Source of the DNA: CAZCDS01 sp964497585 | Lineage (GTDB): Bacteria; Desulfobacterota; Desulfomonilia; Desulfomonilales; Desulfomonilaceae | Direction: 5' to 3' | Assembly (NCBI GenBank): GCA_964497585.1 | Contig: CAZCDS010000001.1 | Coordinates: 1 to 64,000, forward strand | Length of the DNA stretch: 64,000 bases | Shown: positions 54,702 through 63,210 of the stretch, in pieces | Numbering within the stretch: the stretch's first letter is position 1 | Layout of the letters: each line of letters starts with the position of its first letter | Translations under genes and position numbers: made by a program | Notes under the pieces: generated by a model | Told to the model about the DNA's origin: nothing | The model's input: only the letters and a program-made list of their open reading frames with translations | Databases searched by the model: none

Positions 54702-55168
54702 GGTATCGAATCCGCTCTCGTTCGTTCTCTGTCCAGGTATCCCTGGAGGATAAGGACGGCAGCCAGTTTGTCAATAACCTTTCTTCTCTTGGCCCTACTC
54801 ATGTCCGCTTCGAGAAGGGTTCGTTCCGCTGCTACGCTCGTCAATCTCTCATCCCATTCCCGGACCGGCACCTCCGTCCGGGACGCGAGTTGTTCCATCA
54901 TCTCTCTCACGAAGGCCGCCTGCGGACCTTCGGACCCATCCATATTGTAGGGCATTCCGACCACGATTTCCCGAACTCCGTACTCCTTCACCAGGTCCAG
55001 TATCCTCCCCAGGTCGGAGTCGAGGTTCTTGCGATTGAGCGTCTCAATCCCCTGGGCCGTCAGGCCCAACTCATCGCTGACTGCAACTCCGATCCTTTTG
55101 GATCCTATGTCCAGACCAATTATTCGCACTGTGCGGTCTACTTCCGGACTCGTTATCCCCGGTGACAC
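54698..55168 (-). CDS. ruvX: Holliday junction resolvase-like RuvX (YqgF)
   Basis: A 156-residue RNase H-fold nuclease (143 residues if the internal GTG at 55129 is used; neither GTG has a decisive ribosome site). Signatures are IIGLDIGSKRIGVAVSD with the first catalytic Asp, IVVGMPYNMDGSEG, and WDERLTSVAAE, with ID-KLAAVLILQGYL near the end. The family acts in Holliday junction processing and 16S rRNA 5' maturation. ruvX-mltG is a common operon order and the genes overlap here. Confidence 0.94.
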   Translation of the reverse strand: MSPGITSPEVDRTVRIIGLDIGSKRIGVAVSDELGLTAQGIETLNRKNLDSDLGRILDLVKEYGVREIVVGMPYNMDGSEGPQAAFVREMMEQLASRTEVPVREWDERLTSVAAERTLLEADMSRAKRRKVIDKLAAVLILQGYLDRERTRADSIP

Positions 55169-55189
55169 CGGGACCCAACTTGAGGTAGT

Positions 55190-55218
55190 CTATTAAAAAA
55201 CAATCAGAGTCCTGTCAA
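55190..55218 (-). promoter_or_regulatory. Likely promoter of ruvX-mltG
   Basis: On the minus strand a perfect TTGACA (complement of 55213-55218) is followed by a T-run and either TTTAAT (15-base spacer) or TAATAG (17-base spacer). It lies 20-50 bases before the ruvX start. Confidence 0.5.
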
Positions 55219-55582
55219 GGCTCGTCGGCTGAAGCCAATTCCTCTCGGCGCTTCGCAGTAGCATCGTGCCTTGCCTGTGACCCGCTCATGAGTACCAACC
55301 CGACGAAACTCTCAGAACAGGTAAGCGGGTGGCGTGCGGCATGACAGGGCTCTCGGGCAGGTTTTCTGTTCGACGTTCCCGCTGGGATCTCTCACACCTG
55401 CCGATCCGAGTGTCGAGCCGATGTAACGGAGAGGTTTCTAAGTCGCGTCTCGGGCGTTGCGGGCCTTCAACGTGGAGACGGGGTCCCCCCACACCGTGGG
55501 GTTGGGGCCCTATGTGGGCAGAATCTCTCGATGGGGTGGGCATCGCGTGCCGTTGCGGGGGCGTCTCGAGATGCTCTTGGTT

Positions 55583-56173
55583 TTATTCTTGCCCACCGAG
55601 GTGAGCCGCAATTCTGAGAATATGAGCGACGTCCTCGTCGTCAGTATAAGGAACGCACTTAGAGGCAGCGAAAGGCAATGAGTAGTCGCTCAGATGTGCC
55701 GGGACCGGCTTCACTATGCCGCCCTTGGCCAACCTGTCGGGCAAGGTGGCCAGCGTTTCGTCGGATATGACCAGGAAATTCTGGTCGTTGCTCAGAAGTA
55801 AAAGACCCTTTGACTCCGGCGCGGTCTCGCCCAGGTACTTCTTCAAGCCGGCCTTGATCTCCGCGGTGAGTCTTTTGAGTCGGGCTCTGATCTCGCCGAT
55901 CTGAGAGATGCCTTCCAGGGCCTGGCGTCGCTGGACCTCTGTCCCCATCAGCAGAGCCTCTTCAAAGCTCTCAAGAGCCTCGAGCAGGTGCTTTCGAGCG
56001 AGATGGGAGCGGGCCTCTATGAGCATGTTTCGTGCCTCCAACTCGTCAACCGACTCCGGATCGAAGGCCTTCCCGTAGCACTCCACCGCAGCCGAAACGT
56101 CACCTCTTTCGAGGAACGCTCGCCCCTTCTCAACAAGGCTGAAGTCTCCTGCCTGCGCATTTGTTCCTATCAT
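55583..56173 (-). CDS. Hypothetical protein with TPR-like N-terminus
   Basis: A 196-residue protein. Residues 13-80 look like two or three TPR-type helical pairs (FLERGDVSAAVECYGKAF; HLLEALESFEEALLMG). The remainder (100-196) is mixed and ends in a helical segment. It has no signal peptide or membrane helix and a single cysteine. No strong ribosome site is evident at the ATG. No family recognised. It stands alone between ruvX-mltG and the two-component genes. Confidence 0.6.
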   Translation of the reverse strand: MIGTNAQAGDFSLVEKGRAFLERGDVSAAVECYGKAFDPESVDELEARNMLIEARSHLARKHLLEALESFEEALLMGTEVQRRQALEGISQIGEIRARLKRLTAEIKAGLKKYLGETAPESKGLLLLSNDQNFLVISDETLATLPDRLAKGGIVKPVPAHLSDYSLPFAASKCVPYTDDEDVAHILRIAAHLGGQE

Positions 56174-56926
56174 GGATAGCCCGTCAAGACAGTCTCACAC
56201 CAATTGGCAATCGATAGAATGAGGCATCTTCTCAGTTTCCGCTCCACTCTCACCTTCCCCCCTCCCGGCGGAGTCGGCCCATGGCTGGCTTGGTCCCTCT
56301 CCTTTCGGGAGATGGTTGCGGTGGGGGATGCCTCTCAGCAGCTTGATTGCGAATTGGTATCGAAGACATTGATCAGATCGCGTTCGCCTGCCCTCGGATC
56401 TCCCAACGCTGTACGTTGCAGAGGCACTGGGCAAAGGTCAACGAGAATATATTAAAGAGATATCGGCAACTGTTTCAGTGCCTTTCCATAAAAATATGAG
56501 GCTATGCTTAACATATTTGGGCGCCTTTTTCAACTGGGATTTGCGCGGAATTTTCCGGTTTGCTCTTGGGGCCTGAATTGGGAGCACGCCATCGCCTTAG
56601 TCCCTCTCGCCCTTGCGCGTCCCAACGCTTAGGCAGAAAGGCCACAGCCCCCCCGAATTGGAGCCCAATCCCGCCATTTAAAGCGAACCCTTCGGAAGAA
56701 GCGGAGAAATTGGGTTGAAGCTGGGAATGGAAGATGGTAGGAGTGCACATGAGCAAGTTTATGGTAGCGACTCCCCCGTTCATCCCCACGCTTGTTCGAG
56801 CTTCGTTGCCGACATTCGTTGACGGACGGGTTCTCCGGTTGTCCTCACGACTTCGGTGAGCCCTCCGGGAGGCTTGGTTGCAGCACCGACGGGGAACGCC
56901 AGCGTTCGATTACCGGGAAGACACCG
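56174..56926. other. 753-base intergenic region
   Basis: No gene is supportable; frame 56508-56789 (minus) has low-complexity, unconvincing protein. An AT-rich patch at about 56445-56520 could hold a promoter, but hexamers are not clear. Confidence 0.45.
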
Positions 56927-58777
56927 ATGGAAGTACGGGAATTGCGACGAAGAGTGGAGACAAAGATTAGGTCCTTGATGAAGTACCTTCCGGTGGTCTC
57001 CATTGTTCTGGTGGCAGGGACGCTGCTGGTCATCGTCATCGTCTTCACGGTCAGGAGTATCAACTCCCAGAAGGAGCGCATGGAGGAGTTCACCAAGCTC
57101 CAAGGCGTGTCGGTGATCCGGACCCTTGAGGCCGGAACGAGAACGGGCTTCCTGGAAGGAGACTGGGGTATCGAGAATGTCCAGATGCTCATCGAGCAGG
57201 CGGCCAAGGATCCCGAAGTCGAGTGGGTGGGTCTGATCAGCAGCGATGGTAGAATCCTGGCCCACAGTGAGCCCTCAAAAATAGGTCTCCGCCTCCTGAT
57301 GGGAAAGGAGATGGAGACGGTCAGAAAGGTGATTCACTCCGGAGAGCCGCTCTCGTACAAGCGTGAACTGCCCGACGGGCGAACAATATTTGAGATATGG
57401 AAGCCCTTCACGCCATTCCATGACCAGCTCGTCCAAGCGGAATTGACCGCCCGACACACGCGAATCGGGAAGGAACTGCTCCAGGTCTTCGACCGCGAAC
57501 CGAAACAGGTCCTCTTTCTCGGCCTGAAGATGGAGCGGTTTCAGCAGATCAGGCAACAGGATATCAACTATGCCGTTTTCATGGGGGTAATTCTCTTCAT
57601 CATCGGTTCGGCGAGCGTCTACTTCATTTTTGTTCTCCAGAACACGTATCTTGTTCGCCGAACGCTGGACGAAATGCGGGCATACACCCAGAACGTGGTA
57701 GAAAGCATGGCTAACGGCCTGCTCACGGTGCACCGCAACATGAAGGTCGCGACCTTCAATCCGACCGCGCTGGAGGTGCTGAGGAAATCCAAGGAAGAGG
57801 TTGAAGGACGCCACATTTCCGAGCTATTGCCCGTTCAGGAGGAGGTCCGGCAAGTTTTGACCGATCCTGAGGCAGTCCTGGAAAAGGAAGTGAATATACC
57901 GGGAGGTGGTAAGGGCAAGACATTTCTTGCTCTTTCCGTCTCCAGCCTCAAGGACCCCGACTCCCGAGCGGGCCGGGGCGCGGTCATTATTGTCAGGGAC
58001 CTGACGGTAATCCGAGAACTGGAACACAAGGTTGCCATCAGCGAAAAATTCGCGGCACTTGGAAGGCTTTCGGCCGGAGTAGCCCACGAGATTCGCAATC
58101 CCTTGAATTCGATACGGGGGTTCATTCAGTATTTCCAGAAGAAGCTCGCCCTTGAAGAGGAGGACTACCGTTACACGGACCTGATGCTCACGGAGGTGGA
58201 TCGGCTCAACCGTGTGATTTCCAGGCTCCTGGCCTATTCCAGGCCCAGAGAGCCAAAGCTCGGGATCCGGTCCATCGACGAGATACTTGATCATTGCACC
58301 AAAGTGGTCGAGCGTGAGGCCGCTGAAGCGGGCGTGCAGATCGTTCCGGTCTGGCCGGACAAGGACGGACCACTGGTTCTCATGGATACGGATCAGATGA
58401 CTCAGGTGTTCCTCAACATCCTCATCAACGCAATCGAGGCCAACCCCAGAGGGGGCAAGGTCTTTATTAAGAGAGAGTCCGACGCTGACGGTCGTCCGCT
58501 CATCATAATCGAAGACACCGGAGAAGGCATCCCCCGAGAGAACCTGGATAAGCTCTTCGACCCCTTTTTCTCCACAAAGAAAAAAGGGACCGGATTGGGA
58601 CTGGCGATTGTCAAAAGTATAATTGAGGGACACGACGGCGAAATAGAAGTGGAATCGGAACCGGGCAAGGGGACCCGGTTTATCGTCACGCTCCAACCCT
58701 ATCAACCCCCGAGCAGGGAGGAAGGCGAAGAAACGATGGACGGACCGGATAGGTCGGCTGGGCTTTCACAAGCCTGA
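56927..58777 (+). CDS. Membrane sensor histidine kinase (NtrB/ZraS-like)
   Basis: A 616-residue kinase from ATG 56927 (GGGAAG upstream; the frame opens 45 codons earlier without a ribosome site). TM1 (20-43) and TM2 (216-236) flank a periplasmic sensor of about 170 residues (EVEWVGLISSDGRILAHS, Cache-like). A PAS domain follows (250-365). HisKA is around phospho-acceptor His387 in LSAGVAHEIRNPLNSIRG. The ATPase domain has NILINAIEAN, DTGEGIPRENL, DPFFSTKKKGTGLGLAIV. The regulator gene starts 47 bases after the stop, so the two are a cognate pair. The signal is unknown. Confidence 0.94.
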   Translation: MEVRELRRRVETKIRSLMKYLPVVSIVLVAGTLLVIVIVFTVRSINSQKERMEEFTKLQGVSVIRTLEAGTRTGFLEGDWGIENVQMLIEQAAKDPEVEWVGLISSDGRILAHSEPSKIGLRLLMGKEMETVRKVIHSGEPLSYKRELPDGRTIFEIWKPFTPFHDQLVQAELTARHTRIGKELLQVFDREPKQVLFLGLKMERFQQIRQQDINYAVFMGVILFIIGSASVYFIFVLQNTYLVRRTLDEMRAYTQNVVESMANGLLTVHRNMKVATFNPTALEVLRKSKEEVEGRHISELLPVQEEVRQVLTDPEAVLEKEVNIPGGGKGKTFLALSVSSLKDPDSRAGRGAVIIVRDLTVIRELEHKVAISEKFAALGRLSAGVAHEIRNPLNSIRGFIQYFQKKLALEEEDYRYTDLMLTEVDRLNRVISRLLAYSRPREPKLGIRSIDEILDHCTKVVEREAAEAGVQIVPVWPDKDGPLVLMDTDQMTQVFLNILINAIEANPRGGKVFIKRESDADGRPLIIIEDTGEGIPRENLDKLFDPFFSTKKKGTGLGLAIVKSIIEGHDGEIEVESEPGKGTRFIVTLQPYQPPSREEGEETMDGPDRSAGLSQA

Positions 58778-58824
58778 CTCAGCCAACGGGTTGGCGACAC
58801 CGGATTGGCAGGATTGGAAGTTTC

Positions 58825-60255
58825 ATGACTAAATCTGTGGCAAAGATTCTCGTGGTTGATGACGAACCCTCGCAGCGAAAGATGCTCAAGGCCAATCTGT
58901 CACTGGACGGATACAACGTCTTGGAGGCTGACGACGGGTCCGATGCGATCGCGAAGGTCAGCGACGAGTTCTTCGACCTCATACTCATGGACAACCGCAT
59001 GTCCAATATGGACGGCATAGAGGCACTCAAAGAGATCAAGAAGATCTCGCCAGGAATTCCCGTCATCATCGTTACTGCTTTCGCTTCCGTGGAAACCGCG
59101 GTCGAGGCTCTTCAGGCCGGGGCCCACGATTACCTAACCAAACCCCTGGACGTGGACGAACTCCGGATAAAGATCCGCCAGACTTTGGAATTCTGGCGCC
59201 TCAAGGAAGATAACATTCTGCAGCGAAGGCGACTCGAAAACCTGTTCGACGCTTCCCGCATTGTGGGTCGGTCTCCGTCCATGAAGCAGGTCCTTGAGAT
59301 CGTTGGCCAGGTGGCGCCCAGTGAGGCGTCGGTGCTGATCCTGGGCGAATCGGGCACGGGAAAAGAGCTCATAGCCAATGCGATTCATCAGGGCTCCAAC
59401 AGAGTCGACAAAAGATTCATCAAGGTCAACTGCGCCGCACTCCCCGAGACGCTCCTCGAAAGCGAACTCTTCGGACACGAAAAAGGAGCTTTCACCGGTG
59501 CGGTAGGCCGCAAGCCTGGACGGTTCGTGTTGGCTGATGGCGGGACCATCTTTCTGGATGAAATCGCTGAAATGGCGACCCCTCTTCAGGCAAAATTGCT
59601 CCGGGTTCTCCAGGAAAGAGAGCTGGAGCCGCTCGGATCCACGCGAACGGTGAAGGTGGACATCCGAATCATTGCCGCGTCCAACAAGAATCTCAGGGCT
59701 GAGGTGGAGAAAAACACCTTCCGCGAGGACCTTTTCTACCGGCTCAACGTGGTACCGATTCAGCTTCCTCCGCTTCGGGACCGCAAAGAAGACATTCCGC
59801 TTTTGGTGGAGCACTTTCTCAGAGTCTACAACGAGAAGAACAGCCGGAGTGTGCAGGGGTTTCACCCCAGAGCCCTCGACGGCATGATGCGATACGAATG
59901 GCCAGGAAACATTCGGGAATTGGAGAACGTAGTAGAACGGGCAGTCATTATGGCGCGGGATGATTACGTTCCCTTCGCCGAGCTGCCCGACTCCATAAGA
60001 GAGGCCACGGGCCATACGTTGACCCAGGAGATCCGTGCCGGGATCCGTCCGGGAATGACCGTCAAGGAAATGGAGCGTGAGCTTATCCTCAAGACCCTTG
60101 AAGAAAATGATGGCAACAGGACTCGCAGCGCCCGCATTCTGGGAATTACGCGGCGAACCCTCCAACACAAGCTCAAAGAGTACGGTATTGAGCAACCTCC
60201 TCCAGGAACTTCCGCGGAAAGCGCCGGAAGCGCCCGAAGCGCTACTCAGCAGTGA
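58825..60255 (+). CDS. Sigma-54-dependent response regulator, NtrC family
   Basis: A 476-residue activator. The receiver is at 1-120 (acidic pocket Asp12/Asp13, phosphorylation site Asp56 in LILMDNRM, Lys106). AAA+ domain: Walker A GESGTGK (174-180), the sigma-54-contacting GAFTGA (221-226), GGTIFLDEIAEM as Walker B, and the arginine-finger region. A Fis-type helix-turn-helix (LEENDGNRTRSARILGITRRTLQHKLKEYG, split at 20 residues: LEENDGNRTRSA, RILGITRRTLQHKLKEYG) is near 425-455. It would drive RpoN promoters such as the one before the pilin gene 17 kb away, but a direct link is not shown. Confidence 0.95.
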   Translation: MTKSVAKILVVDDEPSQRKMLKANLSLDGYNVLEADDGSDAIAKVSDEFFDLILMDNRMSNMDGIEALKEIKKISPGIPVIIVTAFASVETAVEALQAGAHDYLTKPLDVDELRIKIRQTLEFWRLKEDNILQRRRLENLFDASRIVGRSPSMKQVLEIVGQVAPSEASVLILGESGTGKELIANAIHQGSNRVDKRFIKVNCAALPETLLESELFGHEKGAFTGAVGRKPGRFVLADGGTIFLDEIAEMATPLQAKLLRVLQERELEPLGSTRTVKVDIRIIAASNKNLRAEVEKNTFREDLFYRLNVVPIQLPPLRDRKEDIPLLVEHFLRVYNEKNSRSVQGFHPRALDGMMRYEWPGNIRELENVVERAVIMARDDYVPFAELPDSIREATGHTLTQEIRAGIRPGMTVKEMERELILKTLEENDGNRTRSARILGITRRTLQHKLKEYGIEQPPPGTSAESAGSARSATQQ

Positions 60256-60317
60256 TCTCTTGGTGTTTCATGCCAATGAGCGAGCAAATAAGTGACATGG
60301 GATCGGCGCATGAAGAC

Positions 60318-60341
60318 ACGGATCTGCCATGGCAGATCCGT
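60318..60341. repeat. Perfect 24-base palindrome
   Basis: ACGGATCTGCCA is followed directly by its own reverse complement TGGCAGATCCGT with no spacer. It is 63 bases after the regulator stop, within the 414-base gap 60256-60669, in which I see no gene. It could act as a hairpin at the transcript end or as a protein-binding site. Confidence 0.75.
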
Positions 60342-60382
60342 AGCACCCCACGTTTGTGCCCTATGGGAGATTGGGGGTGCCA

Positions 60383-60406
60383 CTGACCACGCCGAGGCGT
60401 GGTCAG
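60383..60406. repeat. Near-perfect 24-base palindrome
   Basis: CTGACCACGCC and GGCGTGGTCAG are perfect 11-bp arms around GA. It is 42 bases after the previous palindrome, with unrelated sequence. A T-run occurs 27 bases further on (from about 60434). Confidence 0.75.
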
Positions 60407-60517
60407 CGCTCACGCATAAGCAACTGAGTTACCGGTTTTTTTGCGAAATAGTATCACTCATTGGACAGCGCATTGGTATCATCCAGATCTTTGGAGTGCC
60501 TGGACAGGACCCGCTAT

Positions 60518-60540
60518 GATTCGTTGCGCTCGCAATGACG
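60518..60540 (-). repeat. Fragment of CATTGCGAGCG-type dispersed repeat
   Basis: The minus strand reads CGTCATTGCGAGCGCAACGA, a form I know as a widespread bacterial intergenic repeat (CGTCATTGCGAG...GAAGCAATC). It is self-complementary (CATTGCG/CGCAACG with one G-U). Only one arm is present here. Confidence 0.45.
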
Positions 60541-60599
60541 GTCCTCGAGGAACCTGCTTCCTTCTGAGGCAAACGAGAAGGCACCGTGCTTTTTTCAAC

Positions 60600-60628
60600 T
60601 GGACTTACAACTCCGTATAAATTATAAT
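60600..60628 (+). promoter_or_regulatory. Probable sigma-70 promoter
   Basis: TGGACT (60600-60605), a 17-base spacer and a perfect TATAAT (60623-60628) in an AT-rich patch. Predicted start near 60635, about 35 bases before the next ATG. Confidence 0.55.
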
Positions 60629-60669
60629 ATTAAAAGGTTAAAAGAATATCCCGAAGGATTGTACGAATC

Positions 60670-60936
60670 ATGGCGGATCTCGCAGCCATTCAAACCGGGC
60701 ACCATGCCAGGGCTCTCCGAGAGCGGGACCGGTTTTTGAGCGAGCACCCTGAACTGAAAAGCCTCCAGCAGCGAATCGATCGGATGCTGGGGAGCGCGGA
60801 GTCACTCCATAACCGGCTTGTCCTCATCCACGGCATGATGATGGATTCATTCCTGGAACTCGATGAGAAACTCCAGGCCCTGGCGCGGGCCAAGCGTGAT
60901 CCCGAGACCCAGGGCCGCCTGGGATCGATCAAGTGA
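60670..60936 (+). CDS. Small hypothetical helical protein
   Basis: An 88-residue charged, helical protein (LRERDRFLSEHPELKSLQQR, then MLGSAESLHNRLVLIHGMMM). Arg- and Glu-rich with no cysteines, membrane helix or export signal. A GAAGGA site lies somewhat far (13 bases) from the ATG, and a promoter with perfect TATAAT is just upstream, which supports it as a real gene. It is convergent with the membrane protein gene at 60946. No family recognised. Confidence 0.65.
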   Translation: MADLAAIQTGHHARALRERDRFLSEHPELKSLQQRIDRMLGSAESLHNRLVLIHGMMMDSFLELDEKLQALARAKRDPETQGRLGSIK

Positions 60937-60945
60937 TCTCAGGGG

Positions 60946-61389
60946 CTATTTCTGGCCCGCGGCAGCGTATCCGATCAACCAGCAGACAGCCACGAGATTA
61001 AGTGCCAAGCCCCCGTATTCGAGTACATTTGTCAAGCCCGATTCGAGCATTCCCGTTTCTGCGAGCCGTATAACGTGGAACAGGAGGAAGGGCGTGTCCA
61101 CGACAAGGAAGACTATTGCCGGCTTCAGCGCGGATCTCTTCTCATTCCAGAGCGCCATTCCCAGCAGCAGCGACGGGATGAAGGCCACCGCAAAGTAGAC
61201 GATCTCCACCTTGACGTCGAGGGCGTAGGGGGCCGGCTCAAGTCCGATCATGTAGAGGTTGCAGAGGTAGAGGAAGCTCTTCAGGTAGAACCAGAGGCCC
61301 GCAAACCAGAAAGCCAGCGGGAAATCAGGATCAAATCGCCTGCGGGGAAACCACCTGAGTGTCCACGGATTGTCTTCGGTCCGGTTCAT
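60946..61389 (-). CDS. Small four-helix membrane protein, unknown function
   Basis: A 147-residue protein with about four hydrophobic helices (about 27-50, 62-80, 90-110, 122-145). A positively charged N-terminus (RWFPRRRF) suggests the N-terminus is inside. The ATG at 61389 shares its A with the glyA stop (TGATG), so it is translationally coupled to glyA. No family recognised. The link to glyA appears to be one of location only. Confidence 0.65.
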   Translation of the reverse strand: MNRTEDNPWTLRWFPRRRFDPDFPLAFWFAGLWFYLKSFLYLCNLYMIGLEPAPYALDVKVEIVYFAVAFIPSLLLGMALWNEKRSALKPAIVFLVVDTPFLLFHVIRLAETGMLESGLTNVLEYGGLALNLVAVCWLIGYAAAGQK

Positions 61390-62645
61390 CAATGTCTTCC
61401 ATCTCCATCTTGAGCGTACAGCGGGAATCGATCGCAGAGTTCGGTGACCTCCTCCCGGGTCCGAGCGATGATCCTCCGATCTCCTGGATTTGTCAAGACT
61501 CGGGCTATCATCGAAGCCACCGCTCTCATCTCATCGGGTCCCATCGCGCGTGTCGTGGCTGCGGGAGTACCCAGGCGAATGCCCGAACTCTTTGTCGGCG
61601 GAAGGGGGTCAAAGGGGATCGAGTTCTTGTTCACCGTGATCCCGGCCTGTTCGAGCAGTTCCTGCGCCTCAGCGCCGTTGAGTCCGGTGCCCGTGAGATC
61701 GAGGAGTACGAGATGATTGTCCGTCCCTCCAGAGACCAGGCTGAAGCCCAGGCTCAGAAGGGCTTCGGCAAGTGCACGGGCATTGCCGAGGATTTGCTTC
61801 TGGTACTCTCTGAACTCCTTTGCGCTCGCCTCCGCCAGTGCCACCGCCTTAGCGGCGATTACATGCATAAGGGGCCCGCCCTGTGTGCCGGGGAAGATGC
61901 ACGAGTCCAGCTCAGCGGCATACTCCTGTCGACAGAGCACCATGCCTCCCCGCGGTCCCCGTAGCGTCTTATGGGTTGTGGAGGTCACGAAGTCCGCGTG
62001 GGGGACAGGCGAGGGATGAAGCCCGGCAACGATCAGTCCCGCCAGGTGAGCTACATCCGCCATGAGGATCGCCCCCACTTCCCGGGCGATTTCCCCGAAG
62101 ATCGAGTAGTCTATGATCCGCGGATACGCGCTGGCGCCCGCGATTATCATCTTGGGCCGGTGCTGGCGCGCAAGGTCCCGGACCTGATCGTAGTCGATTC
62201 TGTGATTGTCTTTGCGGACTGAGTAAGGGATCGCTCGATAAATTCTGCCCGAAAAGCTCTTCGGGTGTCCCATGGAGAGGTGGCCGCCGTGCGTGAGATC
62301 CATGCCCAGATATGAGTCTTTCGGCTTGAGCACGGTGAAGTACACGGACATATTGGCCTGGGTTCCGGAATGGGGCTGCACATTGGCGTGTTCCGCGCCG
62401 AAAAGAGCCTCAGCTCGCTTTCTCGCCAATTCTTCTATGACGTCAACGTGCAGGCACCCGCCATAATACCGCTTTCCGGGGTAACCTTCTGCGTACTTGT
62501 TGGTCAGGATGCTCCCTTGGGCCTCCATGACCGCGGCCGAGGTGAAATTCTCGGAAGCGATAAGCTCCAGACGGTGCTGCTGCCGCTCCTTCTCGCAGTG
62601 GATGATGTTGAATATTTCCGGATCTGTCTTCTCGAGCGGAGTCAT
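61389..62645 (-). CDS. glyA: Serine hydroxymethyltransferase
   Basis: A 418-residue PLP enzyme interconverting serine plus tetrahydrofolate with glycine plus methylene-tetrahydrofolate. Signatures are ELIASENFTSAAVMEAQGS, NKYAEGYPGKRYYGG, VQPHSGTQANMSVY, MADVAHLAGLIVAG and the PLP lysine in TSTTHKTLRGPRGG. RLGTPAATTRAM is near the C-terminus. AGAGGA precedes the ATG. It follows rpiB by 125 bases in the common fabF-rpiB-glyA order. Confidence 0.97.
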   Translation of the reverse strand: MTPLEKTDPEIFNIIHCEKERQQHRLELIASENFTSAAVMEAQGSILTNKYAEGYPGKRYYGGCLHVDVIEELARKRAEALFGAEHANVQPHSGTQANMSVYFTVLKPKDSYLGMDLTHGGHLSMGHPKSFSGRIYRAIPYSVRKDNHRIDYDQVRDLARQHRPKMIIAGASAYPRIIDYSIFGEIAREVGAILMADVAHLAGLIVAGLHPSPVPHADFVTSTTHKTLRGPRGGMVLCRQEYAAELDSCIFPGTQGGPLMHVIAAKAVALAEASAKEFREYQKQILGNARALAEALLSLGFSLVSGGTDNHLVLLDLTGTGLNGAEAQELLEQAGITVNKNSIPFDPLPPTKSSGIRLGTPAATTRAMGPDEMRAVASMIARVLTNPGDRRIIARTREEVTELCDRFPLYAQDGDGRH

Positions 62646-62770
62646 GTTCCTCTTTCAAGTACTGGATAGGGGGACGGCCCATCTCTCCGATCACGGGTCG
62701 GTCGGCGCCACGCGATGGACCCTACGCCGGTTAACCGATGGTCGGACGCGCGGACTATTGCGCAGATCAG

Positions 62771-63205
62771 TCACGGGCTATCGATCAGATCAACTCGTCT
62801 TTTGTGCCGTCCACCCTCGAAGGAGGTTGCCAGCCAGGTCCTGAGAATGGCGGCGGCCAGTTCCGACCCGAGCACGCGGCCGCCCAGACATAATACGTTC
62901 GAATAATTGTGTGCGCGACTCATGCGCGCGTGATACTCTGTGGTGCACAACGCCGCTCTGATCCCGCGAAAACGGTTGGCCGTCATAGACATGCCCAATC
63001 CGGTCCCACATATGAGAACTCCCTGGGATGCCTCGCCCTGCAATATCCTCTTGCACAGATCCTGGGCGAAGTCGGGGTAGTCACAGGAGTTCTCATTATC
63101 GCATCCGACGTCCACGACGGAGAATCCTTCCCGTTCCAGCACTTCTTTCAGAACCAATTTGAGCGCATACCCGGCGTGATCGGAGCCCATGAGGATCGTC
63201 TTCAT
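62771..63205 (-). CDS. rpiB: Ribose-5-phosphate isomerase B
   Basis: A 144-residue enzyme of the RpiB/LacAB family converting ribose-5-phosphate and ribulose-5-phosphate. ATG 63205 (MKTILMGSDHAGYALK) is chosen over the TTG three codons earlier; GAGAGG lies upstream. Active-site signatures are GSDHAG, the Cys of GVLICGTGLGMSMTANR and RGIRAALCTTEYHARMSR, then HNYSNVLCLGGRVLG. It starts five bases after the fabF stop, so the two are one operon. Together with the Tal-Pgi fusion it completes non-oxidative pentose phosphate steps. Confidence 0.95.
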   Translation of the reverse strand: MKTILMGSDHAGYALKLVLKEVLEREGFSVVDVGCDNENSCDYPDFAQDLCKRILQGEASQGVLICGTGLGMSMTANRFRGIRAALCTTEYHARMSRAHNYSNVLCLGGRVLGSELAAAILRTWLATSFEGGRHKRRVDLIDSP

Positions 63206-63210
63206 ATAAT

